Origin: a bacterium
GTDB lineage: Bacteria; UBP15; UBA6099; DSWB01
Direction of reading: 5' to 3'
NCBI GenBank assembly: GCA_020061125.1
Contig: JAGUYV010000086.1
Location: forward strand, 1 to 58,362
Length of the DNA stretch: 58,362 nucleotides
The notes under the pieces were generated by a model. The model searched no databases. It saw only the letters and a list, made by a program, of their open reading frames with translations, and was not told where the DNA came from. This document shows positions 1-10,382 of the stretch, one piece after another. Both the position numbers and the translations under genes were made by a program. How positions within the stretch are numbered: the stretch's first letter is position 1; each line of letters begins with the position of its first letter.

Positions 1-120
1 GGCGCGCACGCCCGGCGCGGCGCGCACTACGCGCTCTCCGGGACTGATTGTCACTGTGATGCCGTCACTCCGCGTCACTATCGTTCCCCTTCGCCGTCCC
101 TGCAATTTTGAAACATGCGC
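1..120. other. Window edge, no supported gene
   Basis: A G+C-rich stretch at the window edge. One plus-strand frame is open from base 1 to a TGA at 109-111, but with so little length and no recognisable protein signature it cannot be called the 3' end of a gene. Confidence 0.3.
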
Positions 121-156
121 AAAAAAAAATCAAAGCCGCCCATGAGGACGGCTTTG
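121..156 (-). terminator. Intrinsic terminator after the alpha-2-macroglobulin gene
   Basis: On the minus strand, 26 bases past the stop codon at 183, an 8-bp perfect stem (arms 149-156 and 131-138) is followed by an unbroken run of nine T (complement of 121-129). This is a textbook rho-independent terminator closing the minus-strand transcript. Confidence 0.9.
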
Positions 157-182
157 AATTGAATGTTCCGGAAAGCGCTGCG

Positions 183-3100
183 TTACTTTTCAATCACATT
201 GAACTGGTGCTCGTCGCTGTGGCCGCCGATTTCCGGGAAGTACATGAGCCAGGCGCGGGCGGGCAGGGCGGACACGGTTCCGGGGATCTCCGCGCGGATC
301 CGGTAGGTCATGTCGTAGGTCTCGCCGTTGTTCATGCGCGTGGCGAAGAACGCCACCTTGTCGTCGCGGATTTCTTTCTGCGGGTACCACCAGCGCCAGT
401 AGCCGTAGTAGTATGTGTCGTCCTGTTCCTCTTTGACAACCTCGAAGCCGCTGGGCAGCATGTCCTCGATGATGACATATTCGCGTACGCCTTTGGGGAT
501 CGCGGCGAGGTGCACGAAGATTTCGTCGCCGGGCTTGATCTGCGAGGTGTGGCGCAGCTTGTTCTTGCCTTCCTTGTCGAACGAGTAATAGCGCGACACA
601 TGGATGCCGTTGTTCTGTGACTGGATTTTCTTCTCCGAGGCGAACCATTCGAGATGCGCGGTGTAATACAGCTTGCCCTTGCCGCCGCGGGTAATCTCGA
701 TTTTGTTCTCGCCAGTCACGAGTTTGTCCTTGATGTCGTCGAGGGTGATGGAGAGCGCGGGCTTGAACACATCCTCTTTGGAAAAATGCCCTGACAGCGC
801 CTTGACGCCGTTCACCGACACCGTGAAGTCCAGATCCGGCTCCAGAACTTCGCGTTTGAGCGTGTAATCGGTGAGGGCCATGACCGCGGCGGCGGTGTCC
901 TTGGTGGAGTACCAGTGGTTTCCGTTGCGGCGGCTCACAAGATAGCGAACGACTTTGGGCGCGATGGCGGATTCCTGGTCCACGGCCATGATCGCCTTGA
1001 GGACATAAGCCGTGGTCTCAATGGTGTTGTCCATCCAGCCCCAGCGGTCCGTTGGCGCGTTCCAGTTGGCCAGGGGACCGGACACCGCGGCGCTCTTTTC
1101 CAGCGCGCGGATGATCTCAAGCGCTTTGTCGTGATTGCCGGAACGCTCCATCACAATGGCGAGCAGGGCCTGGGAATAGGCATTGATCTTTTTATAATTC
1201 TTGATCGCGGCGTCCACCCTCTTGGAGGGCAGGTTTTCGCCGGTTTCGGAAAGGGCGAACAGCATATAGGAAAGCGTCTGCGTGTCCTTCTCGTCTTCGA
1301 TGAGCTTGCGCAGAGCCGTAATGCCGCGGTTGTACATGTCCTTGTCAACCGGGTAATCGGCTTTGGTCGCGTTGGCCAGTCCGTAAATTACATAAGCGGT
1401 CATGAAGGCGTGTGTTGTGTCGTTCTTCCACCAGCCCCAGCCGCCGTCGTCGTGCTGCATGTCCTGAAGCCGGTCGTGGCCCTTCTTGAACATGTCCGGC
1501 AGTTCCTTGAGCTTGTCGCTTGCCGGGAGGTTGAGCTTCTGCATGGCCTGTCCCACGATGATGTTGGGCAGGAACCGGCTCATGGTCTGTTCCACACAGC
1601 CGTAGGGATAGCCCACGAGGTAGTCGAGGCTCTCGAACATGGCGGCGGCGATGGAGGGGGCGGCGCTGATGCGCAGAGCGGTGGCGCCCTTGATGGCGTT
1701 TGCGGGCAGCTTGAGCGAAGCCGGTGTTTTGTCCTTGTCCGCTTCGCCGGAGGCCGCGACGGTGCGGCGGATTCCATGCGGCAGCACCGGAATGGTGAGC
1801 TGCATGGCGTCGGATTCCTCGTCCGTGAGCGCCTTGACCGTGATCCATGCGTCCTGCGGGGATTCAACCACGGCGGGCCACTCCACGCGCACATCGCCGC
1901 CTGATGGCACGGTGATGGTCTTGTCGCCGCCGTCAATCAGCTTCACGCCCTTGGCGTTCAGCACACACTTGACTTTCTTGTTAGTGGCCAGATAATTGTG
2001 CACCACGGCCACGATGTTGAGCTTGTCGTCCTGGGTGAAGAACCTTGGTGTTTCGAGGCGAACAAGCAGGTTCTTGCGCACAATGGTCTCGCCCGTGCTG
2101 TTGCCGACTTTGGTGTCGCCGGTGATGGCGCGTGCCGTGGCGCGCCATGTGGTGAGGGAATCGGGCATGGGGAAAGTCACGGTTGCGGCGCCGTTTTTGT
2201 CCGTGACCAGGTGCGCGTACCAGGCTGCGGTATCGCTGAAGTTGGAGCGGATTTCGGGCTGCACCAGCGCGCCTTCGCCATCCTTGGGCTTTGCCGCGGA
2301 TTTGCGCGCCATGCCCGCGGTGGCGTCCATGTCTGCCATTGCGGGCGCGGCCATTGGCATTTCCTCGGCCATTTCCATGCCTTTTGTCATCACATCGTCA
2401 TAAATGTCTCCGTAGCGGTAAGCCATTTCCCACAGGGATACATTGGTGGCCACTTTGTTCCAGCGGCGGCCGTAGAAGAACTTGCGCGCATCCGGGATGT
2501 TTTCGGGCTGCAATGCGTAGATGGATTCGTCCACCACGCCCAGGGACAGCTCCGCGTCCGCGGCGGGCTTGCCCTGGCTGTCTTTGGCCGTGACCGTGAA
2601 TGTGGCGTTCTCCCCGGGTTTGTACTCGGCTTTGTCCGCGGACACGGTGATGTCCAGGAATTTGTGATCGGGCGGCACCACCAGGTTTTTGGACTCGGAG
2701 TCGTAGGAGTTATCCTTGACCATGGCCGTGGTGATGTACACATTGGGCTGCATTTCTTCGGTGACAGTGAACTCGAAGAGCGCGGAGCCGTCCTTGAGTT
2801 CCAGAACCGCATATTTGTAAATGCGGTCGGCTTCGAGACTCACCAGCACGGACGCGCCCGGAGCGCCTGTGATGAGAGCGCGCGCGGTGTCGCCCAGGGC
2901 GTAAGAATCCTTGTCCAGAACGATGTCCGCGCCGCCGCCGCCCCAGAACGAGATACTGCTCGAGTTGTCCATGGCGTATGCGGTGGTGTAGGCGCTAACC
3001 GTGTTGCCTTTTGTATCTTTCGCCCTGCCGGTGATCGAGAAATAACCGGAGCGGTCCGGCACGAAGTCCAGGGCCGCCTTGCCGTTCTTGTTCGTGTGCG

Positions 3101-4757
3101 CGGTTTTCACGAAGATCTTCTCTTCGGAGCGCTCGTAGTTGCGTTTTTCATCCCAGGACACCATGCTGATTTCGAAATCCACGGCCTGTTCGGCCACGGG
3201 CGTTCCATCGTGGGAATTGATCTGCGCCGATATCTTGATGGTGTCGGAAGGCTTGTACATGTAACGGTCCGTATCGAGATAAATGGTGAATTCCGCGCGG
3301 GTGGCTTTCACTGAACCCGCGCCCGCAACCTGGCGGCGGCTCTTGTCCGTGACGAACGCGGTCAGTGTGTAAATCATGTCGTTGTCGCGGTCTTTGTCCG
3401 TATCCACGGTTACAGACGCCTTGCCATGATCGTCGGTGCGCAGTTCGCCGCCAGTCACATATTGCGACCCGTAAGAGTAGGAATAATCCTCTTCATCGTA
3501 GTACCAGGAATAGCGGCCCCAGCCCCAGTAGGAATACACGGGCGCAGCGTTGACCTCGTAGCGCAGTTCTGCATCCTTGACCGGTTCGCCGAAGTAATAT
3601 TTCACATCAATGTCAAAGGTGATGGAATCGCCCAGCAGCGCTCGGGCTTTGTCCGGGGTCACCACGACCTCGAATTCGGGCTTGCGGTATTCCTCGACCG
3701 TGAAGCTCTGCCAGTGCTCCTGGCCGCCGACTCTCACCACGATCTGATATTGCCCGATGGGAGGCTCCTCGCCCAGCTTGAACTTGCCGGACAGGGCGCC
3801 GAAATCGTTAAGTGTCTTTTTCTCTTTGAGAACCGTGTTGTTCTTGGAATCCTTGATCTCGATTTCAGCCTCGGTGACGCCATCGGGCAGACTGTAGACA
3901 TTGCCCTTTGCGTAGCGGATGGTGGACTTGTAATTGACCTCGTGTCCGGGGCGGTACACGGGCCTGTCGGTCACGGTGTAGGCCGTGTATCCCTCGAAAT
4001 ATTCCGAATACCAGTTGTACACATTCATGAACGCCACATGGCCCTTCCAGCGCGCCACCACGGGAAGGGAATCCGCTGCGGCATCTATGGGCAGCTCGGC
4101 CACGCCGTCTTTGTCGGTTACGGATTTGAGGTCTATCTTGCCTTCCTTGAGTGTGAACACATCGGCCTTGTTCACCGCCGTGCCGGTGAAACGGTTGGTG
4201 ACGAAGAGCACGGTTCGCGAACCCTCGCGCTTGGAAATCATGGCCAGATCGGTGACGATGAACGGAATGAACCGGGTTGTTTTTCCGGCCGTGGCGTACA
4301 ACAGATACACGCCTGGTCCGGGGTTCTTGATTTTCTCGCTGATGTTTATGTAGCGGCTTAAATCACCAGATTCACGGTTGCCTTTGACGGTCCACTCGCG
4401 CACGGATTCCGCGCTTTTGAATTTGACCGGATCCGGATTCTCCTGATTTTCCGGACTTTGTGCAGATGTGAGCAGATCCATGAGATCCACGCGCACAAGA
4501 TTCAGAGCCAGGGAAGTGTAATTGTATCCTGAAAACTGAATGTCAATATCTTTCTGTTCCGTGCCGATCAGGGAATCGCAGCGGATATAGATCTGTGGCA
4601 TCGGCTCCTCCTCCGCGCTGTTGATGATTTTCGCGCCGGAAAATACGAGCACGGACGCGATCACAGCCAGAATACACAAAGCGGCGGGCAGGATTCTGTA
4701 CATCGCAAGCCTGGCTCCCTGTCTTTTCCGGCCCTTGTGATCGGATTTGGTTTTCAT
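183..4757 (-). CDS. Alpha-2-macroglobulin family protein (bacterial A2M, thioester type)
   Basis: Predicted 1524-residue envelope-anchored alpha-2-macroglobulin, a family thought to trap proteases that reach the periplasm. A basic N-terminus and one hydrophobic segment (about residues 20-41) form a signal anchor; there is no lipobox cysteine. MG-type beta-sandwich repeats follow (RPVYRPGHEVNYK), then a Met/Ala-rich disordered insert near residues 795-835, the A2M core (MPDSLTTWRATA) and a thiol-ester domain with GCVEQ, reactive Cys1054 and Gln1057. Aromatic-rich patches such as YYYGYWRWWYP are usual in the family. The start at 4757 was chosen because GAGGAG lies about 8 bases upstream; the frame extends 31 codons further only to a TTG lacking such a site. 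E. coli-type A2M genes usually sit beside pbpC; here no class A penicillin-binding protein is near. An intrinsic terminator follows. Confidence 0.93.
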   Translation of the reverse strand: MKTKSDHKGRKRQGARLAMYRILPAALCILAVIASVLVFSGAKIINSAEEEPMPQIYIRCDSLIGTEQKDIDIQFSGYNYTSLALNLVRVDLMDLLTSAQSPENQENPDPVKFKSAESVREWTVKGNRESGDLSRYINISEKIKNPGPGVYLLYATAGKTTRFIPFIVTDLAMISKREGSRTVLFVTNRFTGTAVNKADVFTLKEGKIDLKSVTDKDGVAELPIDAAADSLPVVARWKGHVAFMNVYNWYSEYFEGYTAYTVTDRPVYRPGHEVNYKSTIRYAKGNVYSLPDGVTEAEIEIKDSKNNTVLKEKKTLNDFGALSGKFKLGEEPPIGQYQIVVRVGGQEHWQSFTVEEYRKPEFEVVVTPDKARALLGDSITFDIDVKYYFGEPVKDAELRYEVNAAPVYSYWGWGRYSWYYDEEDYSYSYGSQYVTGGELRTDDHGKASVTVDTDKDRDNDMIYTLTAFVTDKSRRQVAGAGSVKATRAEFTIYLDTDRYMYKPSDTIKISAQINSHDGTPVAEQAVDFEISMVSWDEKRNYERSEEKIFVKTAHTNKNGKAALDFVPDRSGYFSITGRAKDTKGNTVSAYTTAYAMDNSSSISFWGGGGADIVLDKDSYALGDTARALITGAPGASVLVSLEADRIYKYAVLELKDGSALFEFTVTEEMQPNVYITTAMVKDNSYDSESKNLVVPPDHKFLDITVSADKAEYKPGENATFTVTAKDSQGKPAADAELSLGVVDESIYALQPENIPDARKFFYGRRWNKVATNVSLWEMAYRYGDIYDDVMTKGMEMAEEMPMAAPAMADMDATAGMARKSAAKPKDGEGALVQPEIRSNFSDTAAWYAHLVTDKNGAATVTFPMPDSLTTWRATARAITGDTKVGNSTGETIVRKNLLVRLETPRFFTQDDKLNIVAVVHNYLATNKKVKCVLNAKGVKLIDGGDKTITVPSGGDVRVEWPAVVESPQDAWITVKALTDEESDAMQLTIPVLPHGIRRTVAASGEADKDKTPASLKLPANAIKGATALRISAAPSIAAAMFESLDYLVGYPYGCVEQTMSRFLPNIIVGQAMQKLNLPASDKLKELPDMFKKGHDRLQDMQHDDGGWGWWKNDTTHAFMTAYVIYGLANATKADYPVDKDMYNRGITALRKLIEDEKDTQTLSYMLFALSETGENLPSKRVDAAIKNYKKINAYSQALLAIVMERSGNHDKALEIIRALEKSAAVSGPLANWNAPTDRWGWMDNTIETTAYVLKAIMAVDQESAIAPKVVRYLVSRRNGNHWYSTKDTAAAVMALTDYTLKREVLEPDLDFTVSVNGVKALSGHFSKEDVFKPALSITLDDIKDKLVTGENKIEITRGGKGKLYYTAHLEWFASEKKIQSQNNGIHVSRYYSFDKEGKNKLRHTSQIKPGDEIFVHLAAIPKGVREYVIIEDMLPSGFEVVKEEQDDTYYYGYWRWWYPQKEIRDDKVAFFATRMNNGETYDMTYRIRAEIPGTVSALPARAWLMYFPEIGGHSDEHQFNVIEK

Positions 4758-4808
4758 GGCGTTTCTCCTCTTGCAGTTGTTTGTGCGGATTTCGGACGAC
4801 GCTGTTTC

Positions 4809-4814
4809 ATTATA
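4809..4814 (-). promoter_or_regulatory. Candidate -10 box for the alpha-2-macroglobulin gene
   Basis: A perfect TATAAT on the minus strand, 51 bases upstream of the ATG at 4757, in the 132-bp gap after the propeller gene. No good -35 hexamer sits at 16-18 bp, so it is a moderate call. It implies the gene can be transcribed separately from the upstream operon. Confidence 0.45.
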
Positions 4815-4889
4815 CCGCCCCGCATAAGGCATAAGACAGGCGAGGATCAAAAATGTTCACATTCCGGTTGTGTGATGGAGATTACATTT

Positions 4890-6575
4890 TCATTCGAAGA
4901 ACAAACGCATCACACCGTCGTGCGCCGCTGCCCATAGAGAGCCGTCCTGTGCGGGCGCGAGGAAATAAGGAAAAGCGCCGTCGGGCATGGGCATGGAGCG
5001 CCACGAAATACCGTCGTAAGTGAGGATTTCGTGACCGCTTTCCTGAATGTCCAGGCAAGCGGCCCAGAGGCACCCGCCGGGACCGGGCGCGGCGTGCGCC
5101 ACATGGGCGCATGGCAAACCCGTGCGGCCCGTGTGATGCACCCAACTGTCCGTGCGCATCTCAACGATCCCGGGCAGAGCGCCCGCAATGGCCCACACGC
5201 TGCCGTCCGGCATTGCCGCCAGGCTTTTGATGAACTGGCCGGATATAGGGATATCCGGATCCGATCTGGAAAATCGTCCGCCGGAATAAATGGCAAGTCC
5301 CTGGGGCGTGCCTACCCAAAGGGTCCCGTAACTGTCCATGGCCAACGCGGTGATGTCGTTGCCGGGAAGCCCGTCCTCGGTGGTGAGAGCGCGCCAGGCG
5401 CCCTTGTCCCAACGGCCCAGGCCACGCATGGTTCCGGCCCAAACCACACGGCCGTTCGTGGACTCTATCAGGCTTGTGACATTGTTGTCCGGCAGGCCCT
5501 GGGCTGTTGTGATCGCGGACCATGACCCATTTTCAAGCGTCTGGATTCCCGCGTTCGTGGCGATCCACAATGCGCCATCCGTACGCACCAGCAAATCCGC
5601 AATGGACAGCCCGAAGAGTTTGCCGCCAGCGGTGTCGAGCATCCATGAATTGTCGTTGAAGCGCGCCACGCCCTTGCGCGACCCGGCCCAGACCACGCTG
5701 TTGCGGTCAACGAGCAGCTTTGTCACAGGCGCATCGGGAAGACCCTGGCGTGCGGTGTAGGTTTCGATGCGCGCGGCCGTGCGCGGCAGTTCGCAGGCGG
5801 TCCTGGCAGATGTGGGCTTCTTTGTATCCGGCCCGGCGTTGCCAGATTCTTTTTCGAAAACCGCCGCCACGCCGTCCGGGGGCGTTATTGCGGGCGGACC
5901 GGCCAGGGTTTGAATGTCTGCTCGCGCCTTGAGGCGGCAGCCATCTTCAAGCGTCATGTCCGCATCAATATGCTTCACCAGCCCGGTGGTGGAGTCCACA
6001 CAAAAGTCGAGGACGCCCCGGGACTGCGGAAAGTCGAATGTTGCGCGAAACGCGGAGCACGCGCGCGCCGCATTATCGCCTTTGCTCTCCATGACCAGAG
6101 TTCTGCCCATGAACGCAGTGAACAGATACAAAGGGTGCATGGGCGCTTCGCGCTGGAACACGGACTGGGAAACCGGTTCGGGAAGGGAAGGCGCGCGCAC
6201 CGACGGCGGATATTCGGGATGCGTGATCTCCACCTGGCGCACTGCAATGCCGTTCCTCAAATAATATTGAATGTCCATCGAGGATTGCGCGCCGTCCGCA
6301 ATTTCGATGTGCGATGCGACGCGGGACCATCCGTCAATGTTGATTTGCCCGGCCACGGAAATGCGCTCGGCTGCGGGTTCCTCCCCGCACTGCCTTTCGA
6401 GGTCTGCTTTGTATTCGATATAGCGCGCATGCATCACGGCGTCCTGGTGCCGCGACGCCAGCGATCCGGCGGTGAGGTCCGCGCCTGTGGCGACGCTGTG
6501 CAACAAATACACAAACGCAAGCAGAGCCGTGAGCAAGGGCGTTGTACAAAGGATTGGATTTCGCGTCCAGTGCAT
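4890..6575 (-). CDS. Exported protein with two-component-regulator-type beta-propeller repeats
   Basis: A 561-residue protein with an N-terminal hydrophobic segment (about residues 8-26) pointing to export or membrane anchoring. Residues ~30-260 form a domain I do not recognise, beta-rich with several cysteines, loosely reminiscent of LolA/DUF1571 folds. Residues ~280-560 carry Reg_prop repeats with the cadence LPDxxVxxLxxDxxGxxWxGT (GLPDAPVTKLLVDRNSVVWA, GLPDNNVTSLI, GLPGNDITALAMDSYGTLWV), i.e. one beta-propeller. Such propellers usually form the sensor part of hybrid histidine kinases; here there is no kinase, so it is a free-standing exported propeller, probably ligand or protein binding. 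The start at 6575 is chosen because the frame upstream overlaps the DUF2505 gene; the gap to that gene is 22 bp, suggesting co-transcription with the mutase operon. Confidence 0.75.
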   Translation of the reverse strand: MHWTRNPILCTTPLLTALLAFVYLLHSVATGADLTAGSLASRHQDAVMHARYIEYKADLERQCGEEPAAERISVAGQINIDGWSRVASHIEIADGAQSSMDIQYYLRNGIAVRQVEITHPEYPPSVRAPSLPEPVSQSVFQREAPMHPLYLFTAFMGRTLVMESKGDNAARACSAFRATFDFPQSRGVLDFCVDSTTGLVKHIDADMTLEDGCRLKARADIQTLAGPPAITPPDGVAAVFEKESGNAGPDTKKPTSARTACELPRTAARIETYTARQGLPDAPVTKLLVDRNSVVWAGSRKGVARFNDNSWMLDTAGGKLFGLSIADLLVRTDGALWIATNAGIQTLENGSWSAITTAQGLPDNNVTSLIESTNGRVVWAGTMRGLGRWDKGAWRALTTEDGLPGNDITALAMDSYGTLWVGTPQGLAIYSGGRFSRSDPDIPISGQFIKSLAAMPDGSVWAIAGALPGIVEMRTDSWVHHTGRTGLPCAHVAHAAPGPGGCLWAACLDIQESGHEILTYDGISWRSMPMPDGAFPYFLAPAQDGSLWAAAHDGVMRLFFE

Positions 6576-6597
6576 GTGCTGTTTCACAATCTGCCAG

Positions 6598-7140
6598 TTA
6601 CGCGCCGCTCGCGCCCGGCATGGGCTGCATGTCCGGCAACAGGCCGTCCTCGACGATTTTGCGGGCAATCTGATACCCGGCATCGAGATTTGCAACGAAC
6701 AGGCGTGCGATTTCCTTTTCAATGAACGGTCCGAACAGAGGAATGGAGATGCGCAGTTTCATTTCCATTTTTTGCAGCGTTTTGTCATTACCTGCGGCCA
6801 CGAACTGCTGCACGCCGCGGCAAGAGACCTGCTTCGTGAAATAGGCGGTCTCGACATCAAACGAATAAGTGCGTTTAGCGCGGTTCCACACGCCGCGGGA
6901 TATCCATGTGAGCATCTCGGGCGTGAGCAGGTGCTGCACCATTTTGGGAATCTGGCTGTAGGCGCTGTATTGCACGGTGAGGGCGACCGTATCCCCGTTG
7001 TCCCGGCGTTCGAGCATGCGGCATCCCTTGAGGTCGGGCGTGTTGAGCATGACCGCGGGATCCTGCACAAAGCGCTCCATGAGACTTTCCGTCACAGTGT
7101 CAATGGGCGCTTGAAACTCGTAGGTCCGGCGAACGATCAT
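6598..7140 (-). CDS. DUF2505/START-like (SRPBCC) protein
   Basis: A 180-residue soluble protein without signal peptide. The opening VRRTYEFQAPIDTV followed by alternating beta strands and a long C-terminal helix (EKEIARLFVANLDAGYQIA) resembles DUF2505 and the SRPBCC/START helix-grip fold, which binds hydrophobic ligands. No catalytic residues can be named. Its ATG follows the TAG stop of the mutase gene with no spacer, so the two are translationally coupled. The function is unknown; a role linked to acyl-CoA or lipid metabolism is inference from position only. Confidence 0.65.
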   Translation of the reverse strand: MIVRRTYEFQAPIDTVTESLMERFVQDPAVMLNTPDLKGCRMLERRDNGDTVALTVQYSAYSQIPKMVQHLLTPEMLTWISRGVWNRAKRTYSFDVETAYFTKQVSCRGVQQFVAAGNDKTLQKMEMKLRISIPLFGPFIEKEIARLFVANLDAGYQIARKIVEDGLLPDMQPMPGASGA

Positions 7141-8745
7141 CTATATGAATTTCACCTCGTTGTAAGTGCCGAACGCATCGCGGAAGGTGTCTACGATTTC
7201 GCCGAGAGTGGCGTGTGCCTCCACGGCGCCGATGATAAGCGGCACGAGGTTTTCCGTGGAATCGCACGCTTTGCGCAGGGTGGCCAGCGCGTTGTGCGCG
7301 GCGGCTTTGTCTCGTTTTGATTTGAACCGGGCCACGCGTTCCACCTGCTTGTCTTCGAGTTCCTGGCCGATGCGCAGCAGCTCAATGTCGGGCTTTGATT
7401 CGCGCCGGAACGCGTTGACGCCGATCTGGAATTTCTGCTTTTTCTCCAGCGCGCGCTGATAGCGGAACGAGGCTTCGGCGATCTCCCGCTGGAAGAAAGC
7501 GTTGTCCAGAGCCTTGATCACGCCTCCCATTTTTTTAACGCGCTCGTCGTAATCGTAGAACGCTTTTTCCATGTTGTCGGTGAGGGCTTCCACCATATAA
7601 GACCCGGCAAGTGGATCAATGGAATTGGCGGCGCCGGATTCATAGGCGATGATCTGCTGTGTGCGCAGAGCGATGAGCGCGGCCTTTTCCGTGGGCAGGG
7701 CCAGAGTTTCGTCCATGGAATTGGTGTGCAGGGACTGGGTGCCGCCGAGCACGGCGCTCAAGGCTTCGAGCGTGGTGCGCACGATATTGTTCTCCGGCTC
7801 CTCGGCCGTGAGGGACACGCCCGCGGTCTGGGTGTGGAAGCGCAGGCGCAGCGAACGCGGGTCCTGTGCGCCGAAGCGGTTGCGCAACTCGCGCGCCCAG
7901 ATGCGCCGCGCGGCCCGGAATTTTGCGATCTCCTCGAAAAAATCCATGTGCGAATCGAAGAAGAAAGACAGGCGGGGGGCGAAATCGTCCACATTCAGTC
8001 CCGCCTGCACGCCGCGCTCTACATAGGTGAGGCCGTTGAGAAGGGTGAACGCCAGCTCCTGCTGGGCCGTGGATCCGGCTTCGCGGATGTGATAGCCGCT
8101 GATGCTGATGGTGTTCCAGCGGGGCACTTCGCACGAGCAAAATTGGAAAATATCGGTGATGAGGCGCAGGGACGGGTCAGGGGGGAAGATCCACGAATTC
8201 TGCGCCATATATTCTTTTAGAATGTCGTTCTGGATGGTGCCACCGATTTTGTCCATGCCCGCGCCCTGGGTTTTCGCCGTGGCGATGTACAGCGCGAGCA
8301 GCACGGATGCGGGCGCGTTGATGGTCATGGAGGTTGTGATTTTATCGAGGGGGATCTGATCGAACATGGTCTGCATGTCGTCGAGGGTGCAGATGGCCAC
8401 GCCGCAGCGGCCCACCTCGCCGCGCGCCAGGGGATGGTCCGAGTCGTGCCCCATGATGGTGGGCATGTCGAAGGCAACGCTCAAGCCCGTGGTGCCCTGC
8501 GACAGCAGGAACCTGTAGCGCTCGTTGGTTTCCTCGGATGTGGCGAACCCGGCGAACTGGCGCATGGTCCACATGCGGCCCCGGTACATGCTCGGATACA
8601 CGCCGCGCGCGTACGGGAACTCGCCGGGCGCGCCCAGATCGCGGCCATATTCAAGGCCCGCGACATCTTCTGGCGTGTAGATCTCCTTGATCTCCTGTCC
8701 GCTTATGGTGGTGAAGTCTCTGTCTTTGAGTTCATCTTGGGACAT
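7141..8745 (-). CDS. mcmA1: Methylmalonyl-CoA mutase-type acyl-CoA mutase, catalytic (large) subunit
   Basis: A 534-residue TIM-barrel catalytic subunit of an adenosylcobalamin-dependent acyl-CoA mutase, most likely interconverting methylmalonyl-CoA and succinyl-CoA. Family blocks are intact: MYRGRMWTMRQFAGFAT, GLSVAFDMPT, IGGTIQNDILKEY, PSLRLITDIF, ISISGYHIREAG (active-site His), FHTQTAGVSLTA and LGGTQSLHTNSMDE. The MY and PSLR motifs match the methylmalonyl-CoA rather than the isobutyryl-CoA pattern, though exact specificity cannot be proven. It is the split form: the roughly 130-residue C-terminal B12-binding domain of one-chain mutases is absent and no gene for it lies in the window. The ATG sits three bases after the meaB stop, with AGGAG inside the end of meaB. 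Order cobO-meaB-mutase couples cofactor production, chaperone and enzyme. Confidence 0.92.
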   Translation of the reverse strand: MSQDELKDRDFTTISGQEIKEIYTPEDVAGLEYGRDLGAPGEFPYARGVYPSMYRGRMWTMRQFAGFATSEETNERYRFLLSQGTTGLSVAFDMPTIMGHDSDHPLARGEVGRCGVAICTLDDMQTMFDQIPLDKITTSMTINAPASVLLALYIATAKTQGAGMDKIGGTIQNDILKEYMAQNSWIFPPDPSLRLITDIFQFCSCEVPRWNTISISGYHIREAGSTAQQELAFTLLNGLTYVERGVQAGLNVDDFAPRLSFFFDSHMDFFEEIAKFRAARRIWARELRNRFGAQDPRSLRLRFHTQTAGVSLTAEEPENNIVRTTLEALSAVLGGTQSLHTNSMDETLALPTEKAALIALRTQQIIAYESGAANSIDPLAGSYMVEALTDNMEKAFYDYDERVKKMGGVIKALDNAFFQREIAEASFRYQRALEKKQKFQIGVNAFRRESKPDIELLRIGQELEDKQVERVARFKSKRDKAAAHNALATLRKACDSTENLVPLIIGAVEAHATLGEIVDTFRDAFGTYNEVKFI

Positions 8746-8748
8746 GGC

Positions 8749-9711
<963 letters not shown>

Positions 9712-9740
9712 GCAGTTCCTGTTTCCAGTATGAAACGAAA

Positions 9741-10259
9741 TTAAAACTCGATGCCTTCGCGGGCCGTGATCCCCTGCGCGTAGGGGTGTTTGATTTCTCG
9801 CATGTCCGTGACCAGATCCGCGATGGCCAGGATCTCGTCCGGGGCGTAGCGGCCTGTGCAAACCGCCTCGGTGCGCTCGTTCCGTTCTTGAAGCGCGGCA
9901 ACCACATCGTCAATCCGTAGAAGTTTGAATTCAACGGCCACATTTACCTCATCGAGAACCACGAGATCGTACTCACCCGAAGCAAGCGCCCCGCGGGCGC
10001 GCTGCAACGCGCGTGCCGCGCGCCCGGGATCCTCGGAATCGGGGTTGCATTTGTCAACGAATCCCTCACGGCCAAATTGCTCGATAGCGACTCCGGGCAC
10101 GGATGCGAACGAATGCAGCTCGCCATAGTCCATGCCCTTCATGAACTGCACCACGAGCGTTTTCCATCCGCGGCCCGCTGCGCGCATGCACAGCCCCAGC
10201 GCGGCCGTGGTTTTGCCCTTGCCGTTTCCCGTATATACATGCAACAGCCGTTTTTCCAT
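9741..10259 (-). CDS. cobO: Cob(I)yrinic acid a,c-diamide adenosyltransferase (CobO/BtuR/CobA type)
   Basis: A 172-residue ATP:corrinoid adenosyltransferase attaching the 5'-deoxyadenosyl group to cobalt, giving the cofactor form needed by the mutase two genes downstream. The N-terminal P-loop GNGKGKTTAALG, the VVQFMKG strand, the YDLVVLDEVN Walker B-like segment and the TGRYAPDEI block are diagnostic of the CobA/CobO family. No Shine-Dalgarno sequence is visible before the ATG at 10259. It is the first gene of the minus-strand operon and is divergent from mdh across a 123-bp gap. Confidence 0.95.
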   Translation of the reverse strand: MEKRLLHVYTGNGKGKTTAALGLCMRAAGRGWKTLVVQFMKGMDYGELHSFASVPGVAIEQFGREGFVDKCNPDSEDPGRAARALQRARGALASGEYDLVVLDEVNVAVEFKLLRIDDVVAALQERNERTEAVCTGRYAPDEILAIADLVTDMREIKHPYAQGITAREGIEF

Positions 10260-10320
10260 GCAATATCACAGCAAACGCCGCTGTGCGGCCGTTTGCATTC
10301 ATGTCCTTCTTCTCGCGCAC

Positions 10321-10342
10321 ATTATATATTATGATGTACAAT
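10321..10342. promoter_or_regulatory. Divergent promoter region between cobO and mdh
   Basis: In the A+T-rich part of the 123-bp divergent gap, a minus-strand TATAAT (10321-10326) points toward cobO and a plus-strand TACAAT (10337-10342) toward mdh. Neither has a good -35 box, so these are candidate -10 elements only. Confidence 0.35.
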
Positions 10343-10382
10343 ATTTCATTGAAGTTTGGCAGACGCCGGGAGGAACCATACC

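Noticed and set aside
9712-9861. N-terminal extension of MeaB as a fused B12-binding domain
   Set aside because: The extension lies in cobO out of frame, is Arg/His-rich and lacks any DxHxxG motif. AGGA before the ATG at 9711 decides the start.
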